The notes under the pieces: model-generated | What the model was told of the DNA's origin: nothing | Database searches by the model: none | The model's input: only the letters and a program-made list of their open reading frames with translations | Position numbers and translations under genes: made by a program | Shown here: piece after piece, positions 24,381 through 32,879 of the stretch | How the letters are laid out: the number at the start of each line of letters is the position of its first letter | How positions within the stretch are numbered: position 1 is the first letter of the stretch | Source of the DNA: Longimicrobium sp. | GTDB taxonomy: Bacteria > Gemmatimonadota > Gemmatimonadetes > Longimicrobiales > Longimicrobiaceae | Assembly (NCBI RefSeq): GCF_036388275.1 | Contig: NZ_DASVSF010000113.1 | Location: 1 to 64,000, forward strand | Direction: 5' to 3' | DNA: 64,000 bases

Positions 24381-25307
24381 TCAGGAACCCAGCGTGCCGT
24401 TCAGGTAGTTGGCCAGGCGATAGCCCGCGATGGCGATGCGAGGCTCTGCCTTCTGCCAGGCGAACGGGCGGTAGCGCGCCGGCGGACGCTGGTTGCGCTG
24501 CAGCCACGACGGATAGGCGGTTTTGGCGATCTGGAACCCCTCGCGCGACCACGCCTCGTACTGGCCCGGGAGCAGGCGGCTCCGCAGGGGCCCGATCGGG
24601 TGCCGGCCGGTGATCCGCTCGGTGACGCTCGACACGTATTCCGCCTCGGTGCGGTCGGTGGGCCGCCACGGCAGGGCGATGCCCACCAATCCGTCCCAGT
24701 ACGCGTGGAGGTTGCTGTACGGATACGGCCCCGCCAGCCGGAACGAGTTGGCGCCGCGGTCGCCCTCCGGGTCCTGGGCGGTGATGCGCGCGTTGTTGTG
24801 CATCGGCTGGTGTCCGTCGCCGATCAGGTGAAGCGCCCAGGCCAGGTCCACCGCCTTGGACGAGTCCGGCACGGCCGCGCTCCCCAGCGTTCCCGAAATC
24901 CGCTGCACCTGGTCGATCAGTAGCCCCGCCCGGGGGATGTCGGGCCGGTCGCGCGGCTGGCCGTTGGGGCCCACTTCCCAGAAGAGGTTGACGTAGTGCC
25001 AGTCGGAATGCGCGTAGACGAAGCCCGGATGGTCGCGGTCGCGGATCAGGTCGGGCCACACGGCGGCCCAGGTGAACCACTCTCGGTCGCGCTCGGCCTC
25101 GGTGCCCATCGTCGGCCGCAGCGCGGCGATTCCAGACCGCGGCGGGGCGGCGCGCAGGATCTGGATGGCCCGGGCGCGCGCGGCGGGCGTCATGTTCTCC
25201 CACGCGATCTGCGCCACCACGCGGTGCCCCAGCTCGTCCCACGCGTGCGCGGGCGTCGAGAACAGGGCGCTGATCGCCAGTGCAAGGGCCAGGATTCGTG
25301 CTTTCAT
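24381..25307 (-). CDS. S1/P1-type zinc nuclease, secreted
   Basis: A 308-aa protein of the S1/P1 nuclease (phospholipase C-like) family. The signal peptide ends ...STPAHA and the mature chain begins WDELGHRVVAQIAW. In this family the mature N-terminal Trp and the nearby His are zinc ligands, so the cleavage site fits the chemistry. Further ligand-type residues appear in HSDWHYVNLFWE and LAWALHLIGDGHQPMHNN. The enzyme should degrade single-stranded DNA or RNA outside the cytoplasm for nucleotide scavenging. The ATG at 25307 is the last start before the signal peptide. Confidence 0.92.
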   Translation of the reverse strand: MKARILALALAISALFSTPAHAWDELGHRVVAQIAWENMTPAARARAIQILRAAPPRSGIAALRPTMGTEAERDREWFTWAAVWPDLIRDRDHPGFVYAHSDWHYVNLFWEVGPNGQPRDRPDIPRAGLLIDQVQRISGTLGSAAVPDSSKAVDLAWALHLIGDGHQPMHNNARITAQDPEGDRGANSFRLAGPYPYSNLHAYWDGLVGIALPWRPTDRTEAEYVSSVTERITGRHPIGPLRSRLLPGQYEAWSREGFQIAKTAYPSWLQRNQRPPARYRPFAWQKAEPRIAIAGYRLANYLNGTLGS

Positions 25308-25622
25308 CTTCACGTCTTCAGATGAGGTGACCACGGGAACCACGGTCGCGAAGTGCACCAACGTAACCGCGGCGGCCAAGCGGGGCGAGACACTGCAATC
25401 CGCGGGCAATCGGCATCGTCTGCTCCTGGACCGTCACACGGCGACGCTGACGGTCCCGCCCGCCGAGAGGACCGAGGCCCTGCCTGGCAACGTGCCGGGC
25501 GGGGCCTCCGTCATCTCCGGGCTGCCATACCGGGCGCCGTTGCTTCCCGTTAGATTTATGGATTCGGCGCGGCCTGGGCCGCCGCCCATGATGATGGCTT
25601 CTCGTACAGGATCGTTTGCGGA
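25308..25622. other. Divergent intergenic region with one hairpin
   Basis: This 315-bp gap separates the S1/P1 nuclease (minus) from the 145-aa gene (plus) and must hold promoters for both, but no convincing hexamer pair was seen. A 14-bp stem with two wobble pairs and an ACG loop spans 25476-25506 and has no T run. Nothing coding is supported. Confidence 0.5.
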
Positions 25623-26060
25623 ATGGCTCACAGGGAATTCATCGATGCGGCAGGCAGCCGCTGGCAGGTGTGGGACACGCGGCCGCGCTCCAAGGCCGAG
25701 GTGCGTGCCCGGTACGCCGGCGGCTGGCTCAGCTTCGAGTCCGACGGCGAGCGCCGACGCCTTCACCCCATTCCCGATCGCTGGGAAGAGGTGGACGACG
25801 ACACGCTCCGCACGTGGCTCATGTCCGGCGAGTTCGTCGGCGCCGCCTTGGGAACGGCCGTGCTCGAACCGAGCGCCGCCCCCGCGCCCCGGCGCGCCGC
25901 ACCGGCTGAGCGTCCCAAGCCGGCGGAGGCCGCCAACGAATCGACGCGTGCGGGGGCACTGTGGCAGGCCACCCAGGCAGCACTGCGCCGCGCGCGCGAG
26001 GTGATGCACCTCGTAGACGTTACGACCGGGTCCAAGAAGCGATACGACACCGAGCCGTGA
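25623..26060 (+). CDS. Hypothetical 145-aa protein with SRP-like small N-terminal domain
   Basis: Not recognised. The N-terminal 80 residues look like a compact domain rich in Trp and Arg (FIDAAGSRWQVWDTRP, YAGGWLSFESDGERRRL, IPDRWEEV, LRTWLMSGEFVG). An Ala/Pro-rich linker (about 80-105) and a C-terminal helix follow (GALWQATQAALRRAREVMHLVDV). There is no signal peptide. The name here is purely descriptive and no homology to SRP is claimed. A strong terminator follows 34 bp after the stop, so it is monocistronic. Confidence 0.75.
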   Translation: MAHREFIDAAGSRWQVWDTRPRSKAEVRARYAGGWLSFESDGERRRLHPIPDRWEEVDDDTLRTWLMSGEFVGAALGTAVLEPSAAPAPRRAAPAERPKPAEAANESTRAGALWQATQAALRRAREVMHLVDVTTGSKKRYDTEP

Positions 26061-26094
26061 TCGGCCGGCCGGAATCGCGGAGCGCAGCAGACGA

Positions 26095-26125
26095 GGAGGG
26101 GCACCCGAAGGCCGGGTGCCCCTCC
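26095..26125 (+). terminator. Strong hairpin terminator
   Basis: GGAGGGGCACCC (26095-26106), a 7-nt loop, then GGGTGCCCCTCC (26114-26125): a perfect 12-bp GC-rich stem followed by GCTTTCG. It ends the 145-aa gene transcript. Confidence 0.8.
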
Positions 26126-26266
26126 GCTTTCGTCCGATAAATCGCCTGCGCCTCCTACACGGTCAGGTAGCAGATAAGCGGATGTGACGTTGCAGTCCCC
26201 ACAGGCGTCCTTTCTGCATCTACAGCAATCCACGGTCGGCGCCAGGACAGCCGCGGGGGATCCCCG

Positions 26267-27100
26267 ATGCAAGCGAGGGACGAGATGACCCTGGACCACG
26301 TGATCGAGACTCGGGCCGTACGCACCAGCTTCCAGTCGATCTTCCGCCTGGACGACGGCGCCGTCCTCGGCTGCGAGGCGTTGAGCCGGGGCGTGGAAGG
26401 CGAGTTCGCCCTCGCGGACCGATTGTTCGGCGAAGCGCGCCGGCAGGGGCGAACGTCGTCGCTGGAGCGCCTGTGCTGCGCGGTCGCGATCAACCGCTCG
26501 TCGGCCGTGTGTGGCGAATCGCGTGGAAAGCTGTTCCTGAACCTGTGCGTGGACGAAATCTGCCGCCGCGAGAACGTCGACTTCATCGAGGTCGCCGCGG
26601 CCGGCGCGGGAATGCGTCCATCGTCCATCGTGGTGGAGATCACCGAGGGGCACGGGGTGAGCGATTGGGGCCGGCTGCGCGCGGGCATTCGGGCCTGGCG
26701 CGCCGCCGGGTTCGCCCTGGCGATCGACGACGTGGGCTCCGGCCACTCGGACCTGCGGATCGTGGCGGAGGTGGAGCCCGAGTACCTGAAGATCGACCGC
26801 TCGCTGGTGCAGGACGTGGACAGCAGGCGAGGCGTGCGGGCGGCGGTTTCGGCGCTGGTGGTGATGGGAAGCGCCCTGTCCAGCGTCGTCATCGCCGAGG
26901 GAATCGAGACCCGCGAGGAGTTCGCGACGCTGCGAAGCCTGGGTGTAGAGGCGGGACAGGGCTACTTCCTCGCCCGCCCGGCACTACAGCCCAACCTGCT
27001 CTCCGCCGCCGCGGCCGCCGAACTGGCCCCCGCGTCGATCACGACCGAGCCGGTTCCGCTCACGGTCGAACCCTGCCGGGCAACGTCCACGTACGCCTGA
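26267..27100 (+). CDS. EAL-domain cyclic di-GMP phosphodiesterase
   Basis: A 277-aa stand-alone EAL protein with no sensor or membrane segment. The catalytic residues are intact: CEALSRG (the EAL motif), LFLNL with Asn, VVEITE with Glu, AIDDVGSGHS with the paired Asp, YLKIDRSLV with Lys, AEGIET with Glu, and the closing GQGYFLARP. It should hydrolyse c-di-GMP to pGpG and so favour motility over attachment. Start is uncertain: ATG at 26267, or ATG at 26285 which has AGGGACGAG before it. A Cys pair (ERLCCAV) is unusual in the core. Confidence 0.9.
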   Translation: MQARDEMTLDHVIETRAVRTSFQSIFRLDDGAVLGCEALSRGVEGEFALADRLFGEARRQGRTSSLERLCCAVAINRSSAVCGESRGKLFLNLCVDEICRRENVDFIEVAAAGAGMRPSSIVVEITEGHGVSDWGRLRAGIRAWRAAGFALAIDDVGSGHSDLRIVAEVEPEYLKIDRSLVQDVDSRRGVRAAVSALVVMGSALSSVVIAEGIETREEFATLRSLGVEAGQGYFLARPALQPNLLSAAAAAELAPASITTEPVPLTVEPCRATSTYA

Positions 27101-27110
27101 AAAGCAGGCA

Positions 27111-27182
27111 TCACGCGGAGGCGCAGAGACGCAGGAAGAGAACCCGCTGTTCTCTCTCCGCGGCTCTGCGCCTCTGCGTGAG
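27111..27182. repeat. Dispersed palindromic repeat family B
   Basis: TCACGCGGAGGCGCAGAG at the left is the reverse complement, with one mismatch, of CTCTGCGCCTCTGCGTGA at the right. It fills the gap between the convergent EAL and amidohydrolase genes and could act as a bidirectional terminator. A shorter relative is the hairpin at 45552-45580. Confidence 0.75.
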
Positions 27183-27190
27183 ACCCGATG

Positions 27191-28393
27191 TTACCGGCAG
27201 GTCTCGCTGACCACCTGTCCCTCGATGACGACGGCGCAGACGTGGGACGTGTACTCGAACGGGTCGCCGTCGAACACGGCCACGTCGCCATCCTTGCCGC
27301 GCTCCAGCGAACCCACGCGGTCGCCGAGCCCAATGACGCGCGCCGCGTCGATGGTGATGGTCCGCAGGGCATCCTCGAACGCCATGCCGTTCGCCGCCGC
27401 GATGGCCGCCTCGAACAGCACCACGCGCGTCTTGGGCACGTAGCCCTCGTACCCGCTCTGCAGCGCCACGGTGATCCCCGCCTCGCGCAGGCGGCGCGCC
27501 GTCTCCAGCGTGGCGCTCTGCGTTTCTCCCGTCAGCCGCACCATGGACGGATGGATGATCACGGGAACGCCGGCCCGCCGGATCTCGTCGATCACCATGT
27601 ACGACTCGGCCGCGCCGTCCAGCACCAGGTCCAAGCCGAACTCCTCCTTCAGCCGCAGCGCCGCCAGGATTTCCGATACGCGGTTGGCGGTGACCAGCGC
27701 CGGCATCTCGCGGTTCAGCACGCGCCCCAGCATCTCGTGCCCCAGGTCGCGCGGCTGCGCATCGCCCGCGCGCTGCTTGCGGGCGTACTCCTGCGCCCGG
27801 ATCAGCTCGGTCCGCACCAGCGCCATCCCGCGCGCCCGCGTGCCGGCGTTGCGGAAGTTCTGGCCCACGGACGGTCCCAGGGTGAACGCCACCATCGTCG
27901 CCGTGTCGACCAGTGCGTCGCCCACGTCGTCGCCGCGCGTCTTGACGATCATGGTCTGCCCGCTGATCAGCGCGCCTGGCCCATGCCCCGTGTGCACCGT
28001 CGTCACGCCGAAGCCGCGCAGCCACGACACCAGCTCGTCGCGGGCGTTGTAGGCGTCGATGGCGCGAAGCTCGGGCTGCAGCGCCTCCGTGCGGTCCAGC
28101 TGGTCCTGGTCGTGCGCCTGCCCCAGCGCGCCGGCGAGGCCGATGACGGAGTGCGCATCCACCAGCCCGGGCGTCACCACGCGGCCGGTGAGCACGCGAT
28201 AGCCCGCCGGCACCTGCACCTCGGAGGCGGGGCCCACGCGCTCGATCTTTCCGTTCGCGCCGATCAGCACCACGCCGTCGCGGATGGCGGCGCCGGCCAT
28301 GGTGTACACCGTCTCGCCCCGCACCGCCACCTGGGCGTGCACCGGAAGCGCGATCGCCGCCGATGCGGCCGCGAGAATCGTCAGCCTGCGCAT
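27191..28393 (-). CDS. Degenerate amidohydrolase-family protein lacking metal ligands
   Basis: A 400-aa secreted protein (signal peptide MRRLTILAAASAAIALPVHA). The fold is that of the amidohydrolase superfamily (PGLVDAHSVIG; LERGKDGDVAVFDGDPFEYTS), but metal ligands are lost. The canonical HxH is H81-S-V83. The segment equivalent to HFHTHR of its neighbour reads ALVTANR, and the equivalent of HH is LD. FHTDDG is replaced by LQSGYEG. It is the downstream partner of a canonical paralogue, overlapping it by one base (TGATG). A pseudoenzyme partner or a protein with altered chemistry is likely; the function is not known. Confidence 0.88.
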   Translation of the reverse strand: MRRLTILAAASAAIALPVHAQVAVRGETVYTMAGAAIRDGVVLIGANGKIERVGPASEVQVPAGYRVLTGRVVTPGLVDAHSVIGLAGALGQAHDQDQLDRTEALQPELRAIDAYNARDELVSWLRGFGVTTVHTGHGPGALISGQTMIVKTRGDDVGDALVDTATMVAFTLGPSVGQNFRNAGTRARGMALVRTELIRAQEYARKQRAGDAQPRDLGHEMLGRVLNREMPALVTANRVSEILAALRLKEEFGLDLVLDGAAESYMVIDEIRRAGVPVIIHPSMVRLTGETQSATLETARRLREAGITVALQSGYEGYVPKTRVVLFEAAIAAANGMAFEDALRTITIDAARVIGLGDRVGSLERGKDGDVAVFDGDPFEYTSHVCAVVIEGQVVSETCR

Positions 28394-29694
28394 CAGTGGC
28401 CCTCCTCGCCTTCGTGGGCGTGCGCGGCGCCGTCGCCGAACACGCCGAAGCCGCCCACGGCGTACATGCGGTCGTTCGCATCCCCGAAATCGAACACCTT
28501 GCTCCCCTCCACCCACGTCTGCTCCACGCGGGTGTAGACGGAGAAGGGATCGCCGGAAAGGACCACGAAATCGGCATCCTTGCCGCGCTCCAGCGTGCCC
28601 ACGCGGTCCTGCAGCCCCAGCATCCGGGCCCCGGCGATGGTCATGGCCTCCAGCGCCCGCTCGCGCGACATCCCCGCGCGCACGCCCAGCCCCGCCTGGC
28701 GCAGGAACCAGCGGCTGTCGGTGATGCCATCGTCCGTGTGAAAGGCCACCGGCGCGCCCGCGCGCTCCAGCGCCACGCCGTTCTCGTAGCGGGTGTCGAT
28801 GGCCTCCAGCTTACCACCCGGCGCATCGACGACGATGATGGACGAGGCCGCGCCCGAACGCGCGATGTCGTCGGCCACCTTCCACGCCTCGCTGACGTGG
28901 TGGAGCACGATGCGGAACCCGAACTCCTGGGCCAGCCGCAGCGCGGTGAGGATGTCGTCGGCGCGGTGGGTGTGAAAGTGCACCGTGCGGCGCCCGTCGA
29001 GCACCTCCACGAGCCCCTCCATCTCCAGGTCGCGCGGCGTCACCTTGTCGAGCCCGCCGGCACGGCGCGCCTTGTCGCGGTACTCCTGCGCGCGGACGAA
29101 CCGTTCGCGCATCATGGACGCGGCGCGCGCGCGCGTGCCGGGATGCGGCGGCTCGCCGCGCGGGTTGGTGCCGTTGGCCATCTTCATCCCGCCGCAGATG
29201 TCGCGCAGCACGTCGCGGCAGTACGCCAGGTCGTAGATGTCGTTGCCGTCGCGCAGCTTCAGGTACACGGTCTGGCCGCTCATCAGCAGGCCCGAGCCGG
29301 GCATCACGTTGACGGTGGTGATGCCGCCCGCCTGCGCCTTCTGGATGCCGTCGTCGCGCGCGTCGATGGCGTCCAGGATCCGCACGGACGGATGCATGGG
29401 CGACGACCGGTCGCCGCCGTCACCCCCGCCGATGTGCGAGTGCGTGTCCACCAGCCCGGGCATGATGGTCTTGCCGGTGGCGTCATGGACTACGGCGCCC
29501 GCGGGGATGGGCGTGTCGGCGCCGCCGATGGCGGTGATCTTTCCGCCCTGCACCACCAGCACGCCGTTCTGGATCGGCTGGCCGGCGATGGGAAGGAGGG
29601 TGGCGCCGCGAAACGCGTGTGGCTGCTCCTGGGCGCTCAGCGCGCCGGCGGCGGCCACCACGCCCACGAGCGCCGCGGACAGGGTACGTCGCAT
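28393..29694 (-). CDS. Secreted metal-dependent amidohydrolase
   Basis: A 433-aa amidohydrolase with a signal peptide ending in GALSAQ. The first metal motif is intact (H85 and H87 in GLVDTHSHIG), and HFHTHRADDI, VLHHVSEAW and AFHTDDGITDS supply the later His and Asp. The imidazolonepropionase/dipeptidase-like C-terminus (TLERGKDADFVVLSGDPFSVYT) is typical. Extracytoplasmic amidohydrolases of this kind hydrolyse cyclic amides or dipeptides; the substrate is not readable. The C-terminal tail is rich in His and Glu (AHAHEGEEGH), possibly metal-binding. It is co-transcribed with the degenerate paralogue that follows. Confidence 0.9.
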   Translation of the reverse strand: MRRTLSAALVGVVAAAGALSAQEQPHAFRGATLLPIAGQPIQNGVLVVQGGKITAIGGADTPIPAGAVVHDATGKTIMPGLVDTHSHIGGGDGGDRSSPMHPSVRILDAIDARDDGIQKAQAGGITTVNVMPGSGLLMSGQTVYLKLRDGNDIYDLAYCRDVLRDICGGMKMANGTNPRGEPPHPGTRARAASMMRERFVRAQEYRDKARRAGGLDKVTPRDLEMEGLVEVLDGRRTVHFHTHRADDILTALRLAQEFGFRIVLHHVSEAWKVADDIARSGAASSIIVVDAPGGKLEAIDTRYENGVALERAGAPVAFHTDDGITDSRWFLRQAGLGVRAGMSRERALEAMTIAGARMLGLQDRVGTLERGKDADFVVLSGDPFSVYTRVEQTWVEGSKVFDFGDANDRMYAVGGFGVFGDGAAHAHEGEEGH

Positions 29695-29881
29695 GGGTTG
29701 CGTCTCTCCTGTGGATGAAAAGGCGCGGGGCGGCGGCGTGCGGCCTCGCGCGGGAGCTGCGATGGGAAGGATGAATACAATATAGGGCGCGCCATCCGCC
29801 GCGGCACCCTCGACTCCGCTGGGGCCGAACCGCTGTCATCCAGAGGCCCAGACGCGCGACACCTGCTCGCAGCACAACCGT

Positions 29882-30495
29882 CGCGGGCCGAAGGATCTTA
29901 TCGCGGAAACGTACCAGCCCGGGCGCGGCAGCGGTCACTGTAGCCGAGGCCTCGGCTGCCGTGGGGCCCTCACCCGGCCGCGCTGACACGCGTGCGACCC
30001 TCTCCCACAAACAGCGTGGGAGAGGGGATACACACCAGTGCGGACGCGCATCCAAGCCCTTGGTGCACGGGCCGGCGCCCCCCATCCCCAGCCCTTCCCC
30101 CGCAAACTGCGCGGGGGAAGGGAGCCAGTCGAGTGCGCGAGGCCAGCCGAAGCGCAGTTCAGGTCTCCCCCTCCCCTGCGAAGCGGGGACCGGGGGCCGG
30201 GGGGAGGGGGCTCCCGCAGCATGCGCCGCAGCCAGTCGAACCCCGTAGGAAGTGCACCTCTCTCCCGCGCTGTTTGCGGGGGAGAGGCCGGGAGAGGGGG
30301 CTCCCGAGGCATGCGCCGCAGCCAATCGAACCCCGATCGAAGTCTCCCCTCTCCCGGCGCTGTTTGCCGGGGGAGGGGCCGGGGGAGGGGCCACCGCGGG
30401 CATGCGCCACCGCAAATCGAGACGCGTCCGTGGATGTGGTGACCGCTGCCGCGCCCAGGTTGAGAAGTGTCCTCCGCTAGATCCTTCGGCCCGCG
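29882..30495. mobile_element. Non-coding repeat element with 57-bp terminal inverted repeats (MITE-like)
   Basis: The left end (29882-29938) starts CGCGGGCCGAAGGATCT and ends GGGCGCGGCAGCGGTCAC. The right end (30439-30495) has the exact reverse complements, GTGACCGCTGCCGCGCCC and AGATCCTTCGGCCCGCG. Both pairs of blocks are separated by 22 bp; the 22-bp middles have diverged (11 matches). By hand count 46 of 57 positions agree. No coding gene is inside, and a target-site duplication was not evident. The interior holds a hairpin-rich tandem array. Classing it as a mobile element is inference. Confidence 0.6.
29998..30430. repeat. Array of CTCTCCCGC-type hairpins with about 90-bp units
   Basis: Perfect hairpins include CCCTCTCCCAC/GTGGGAGAGGG (29998-30026) and CCCTTCCCCCGC/GCGGGGGAAGGG (30092-30122), both with AAAC(A/T)GC loops. 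From about 30121 the array becomes tandem: GCATGCGCCGCAGCCA recurs at 30219 and 30309 with a third, weaker copy at 30400, a period of 90-91 bp. Single units of the same family occur at 37639-37686 and 63487-63530. The rest of the 29695-30697 gap shows no gene. Confidence 0.8.
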
Positions 30496-30697
30496 AGGCC
30501 TGATCCGCGGGCGAGTTTGCGCGCTTGGGCCTCAGGAGGACAGATCGCACTTCCGTGATCTACGGAGCCACTTGCACGCACCTGCAAGAAGCGTAAAGAG
30601 GCGCGCGGAGCATCATTTCCCCCCTCGCGCCTCCATCATCTTCACCGCCGGCAATCCGCCGATTCTCGTTAGCCCCGCTGAATGCCCGCTACGGCGC

Positions 30698-32341
30698 TCA
30701 GTTGGTTGCGCCCGCCGCGCCGGGTGAAGGGGCCGGCCCCTTTACCCGAAGCAGGATCATCTGGATAGGCACCGGCCCCAGGTCGGTGCCGCCGATCCGC
30801 GATACACTCATCGAGTTCTGCATCTGGTCGCGGTGCAATCCCGACCGTTCGAGGAGCGCCCGCACCGCGTCGGTCTCCCACGGGTTCTGGGGTACGGCGG
30901 GAGCGGCGGAGCGGGAGTGGGCGATCACCTGCCCCTGGGGCGAAAGGATGAACACGAAGTAGCCCTCCTGGCCGGGGCCGTGCTCGAGCACGCCGGGATA
31001 GTAGCGTTCCAGCGCGTCGTGCGCCGAAAGGTGCGCGGGGTCCGCTGCACGGGCCGGCTGAACGCCGCCTTCGGTGTCGCCCTCGCGCAGCGTGACCTCC
31101 GAGCCGAACCAGAAAGTCATGGTGACGGACGCGGGTACGGCTTCACCGTTCACCGTCGCGGGGCGAAACCGAGCCCGGGCCAGTACCTGGCGCGCGGGCG
31201 CGGCGTAGCGCGGATCGGAGCTGCCGGTGACCACCGTCTCGCTCACCCCGCCCATCGCCGTGACATGGATTTCCACCGAAACTGAACCCGAGTCGCCGCG
31301 GGCCTGGGCGGGCCGAAGCACCAGGTTGTTGAACGCGCGCTGCACTTCATACGAGTTCGTCATCCTGGCCGGCACCGTGTCGCCCCGTACCGGAGCGGCG
31401 GCCGCATTCAGCGCCCGGACCACGGGACCTGCGGGGAGGGGAACGGCGGCCGTGGCCCCCAGGGCTGCGACGAACAGCAGGGCGCCCGTGAGAGCCGTTC
31501 GGAACCGACGGGGGGGATTGGTCTTCGTGATCATTCGGATTCTCCTCTCCAGAAAGCTTCTCGGTTCCGACATCGCCGCACTAGGCAGGCGAATTCCCGC
31601 CCCGCGGCGCCCCACCTCCAGCAGCAGCTCGCCGTACGTCCGAACGTCCGCCCGCCGCGCCAGGACGCGCGCATCGCAATCCACCTCCATCGCCAGGCGC
31701 AGCCGCCGCAGCTGCCACCACGCGGCCGGGCTCCACGGCACCAAGGCGACGCAGACCAGCGCGAGGGCCAGCATCCGGGGATCGCCCGCGACCAGGTGCT
31801 CGGTCTCGTGCTGCAGGATCATGCGGCGGACGGACGGGTTGGCGTCCCGCACCACCCACTCGGGAAGCACGATCCTGCCGCGGATCCATCCGACCACGGC
31901 GGGCCCGGTGTCGGCGGAGACCAGGACGCGCACGCCATCGACCTTCCGCTCCCGCCATGACCGCCGCCGCCACTGCAGCGCGCCCCAGGCGGCGAGCCAG
32001 GCCAGCGCGACCCCGATCGACAGTCCCGCCCAGCCCACAATGAGAGGCCGGTCCAGCGCGTGGAGATCGATCCGTGGGCGTGCGGCGGCCACCGGAGCCG
32101 CGGGCGCGATGGACGCCGTGCCGCTGGCCAGTGGAGCCGCCCCGGCGAGCGTGGAAGCGGCCGGCTCGGCGGCGCGCGGAACCCAGCGGACAGCGGCGGG
32201 GATGCCGATGGAAAGCGCCAGCGCGGCAGCCCACACCCACCGGGCCGGCCGGCGAAAGGCCCGCAGGGCGGCCTCCATCGCCAGGGCGGCGGCGGAGAGC
32301 AGTGCGCCGATCGCCAGGCAGTACGCCATCCAGTGCACCAT
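30698..32341 (-). CDS. BlaR1-type M56 membrane peptidase with TonB-like C-terminal domain
   Basis: A 547-aa protein. Membrane helices lie near residues 5-25, 35-50 and 101-122. The M56 zinc-peptidase motif HETEH is at 178-182 with downstream AMEVDCDARV, and a further helix is at about 284-302. The usual beta-lactam-sensing PBP-like domain of BlaR1/MecR1 is absent. It is replaced by a TonB C-terminal-type domain (about 330-415; VSVEIHVTAMGGVSETVV...ARFRPATVNG) and a unique last 110 residues. It should cleave the BlaI-like repressor encoded just upstream when a periplasmic signal arrives. The ATG overlaps the blaI stop (TGATG); a GTG one codon earlier is possible. Confidence 0.87.
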   Translation of the reverse strand: MVHWMAYCLAIGALLSAAALAMEAALRAFRRPARWVWAAALALSIGIPAAVRWVPRAAEPAASTLAGAAPLASGTASIAPAAPVAAARPRIDLHALDRPLIVGWAGLSIGVALAWLAAWGALQWRRRSWRERKVDGVRVLVSADTGPAVVGWIRGRIVLPEWVVRDANPSVRRMILQHETEHLVAGDPRMLALALVCVALVPWSPAAWWQLRRLRLAMEVDCDARVLARRADVRTYGELLLEVGRRGAGIRLPSAAMSEPRSFLERRIRMITKTNPPRRFRTALTGALLFVAALGATAAVPLPAGPVVRALNAAAAPVRGDTVPARMTNSYEVQRAFNNLVLRPAQARGDSGSVSVEIHVTAMGGVSETVVTGSSDPRYAAPARQVLARARFRPATVNGEAVPASVTMTFWFGSEVTLREGDTEGGVQPARAADPAHLSAHDALERYYPGVLEHGPGQEGYFVFILSPQGQVIAHSRSAAPAVPQNPWETDAVRALLERSGLHRDQMQNSMSVSRIGGTDLGPVPIQMILLRVKGPAPSPGAAGATN

Positions 32342-32724
32342 CACGGCGCCTCCTTTTCCAGGCGTTCGTCCAGCATCTGCTTCATCCGCCGCAGCTCGCC
32401 ATCCGACAGGTCGCGGTCCGACACCAGCTGGGTCAGCAGCAGCTCGGGCGAGTTCTTGAACAGCTTGCGCAGCATGCGCTTGAGCGCGCTGGTGCCGGCA
32501 TCCTGACGTTCCACCAGCGGGTGGTAGCGGTGCGCCTTGCCCTCTTCCGTGTGGCCCACGTGCCCCTTCTCCTCCAGCGTGCGCAGGACGGTGAGCACCG
32601 TAGTGTAGGCAAGGTCGTCGTGAAGGCGCTCGCGGACCTCGGCGACGGTGGCGCCGCCGGTGTCCCACAGCACTCCCATCACGTCCAGCTCACGCTCTGT
32701 AAAGCTGATTTCCACGCCAGCCAC
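32341..32724 (-). CDS. BlaI/MecI-family repressor
   Basis: A 127-aa winged-helix repressor (about residues 8-80: FTERELDVMGVLWDTGGATVAEVRERL...AYTTVLTVLRTLEEKGHVGH) with a C-terminal dimerisation helix region. In this family the M56 partner cleaves the repressor to induce its genes. The GTG at 32724 has AAGGAG only two or three bases upstream; a second GTG at 32715 is the alternative. Two matching dyads lie in its own promoter region, so autoregulation is expected. No beta-lactamase gene is present in the window. Confidence 0.92.
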   Translation of the reverse strand: MAGVEISFTERELDVMGVLWDTGGATVAEVRERLHDDLAYTTVLTVLRTLEEKGHVGHTEEGKAHRYHPLVERQDAGTSALKRMLRKLFKNSPELLLTQLVSDRDLSDGELRRMKQMLDERLEKEAP

Positions 32725-32729
32725 TCCTT

Positions 32730-32749
32730 TCTACTAAAGTCGTAGTAGA
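32730..32749. promoter_or_regulatory. BlaI-type operator, proximal dyad
   Basis: TCTACTA (32730-32736) and TAGTAGA (32743-32749) are a perfect 7-bp inverted repeat with a 6-bp spacer. The dyad ends at the first base of the candidate -10 box of the repressor gene and covers the probable transcription start. Confidence 0.85.
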
Positions 32750-32777
32750 TGATAAAGGCAGCGCCACATCGTGTCAA
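32749..32777 (-). promoter_or_regulatory. Sigma-70-type promoter of the blaI-M56 operon
   Basis: A perfect -35 TTGACA (32772-32777) is followed after exactly 17 bp by TATCAT (32749-32754), five of six to consensus. It is the best promoter in this GC-rich window and lies between and within the two operator dyads. Confidence 0.85.
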
Positions 32778-32793
32778 CTAGTTTTTTAGTAGA
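32774..32793. promoter_or_regulatory. BlaI-type operator, distal dyad
   Basis: TCAACTA (32774-32780) and TAGTAGA (32787-32793), 6-bp spacer: the same geometry as the proximal dyad with one mismatched base. It overlaps the -35 box. The two dyad centres are 44 bp apart, close to four helical turns. It is also 87 bp before the first sodC gene on the other strand. Confidence 0.82.
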
Positions 32794-32879
32794 TCGCGGG
32801 ACGCACGATCCTTGCTTCCCGGCGCGGCGGCGTCGGAGGGCGCGGAACGAGGATTTCAACTGGCCGATGGGGGACGAGG

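Noticed and set aside
30121..30430. Possible CRISPR array from the 90-bp repeats
   Set aside because: The repeat unit is long and hairpin-rich, copies diverge, and there are no unique spacers of constant length or cas genes.
29483..30550. Long open frames through the 30-kb repeat array
   Set aside because: They are rich in Pro, Gly and Arg, end in repeats and have no ribosome site. They arise from the repetitive GC-rich sequence, not from a gene.
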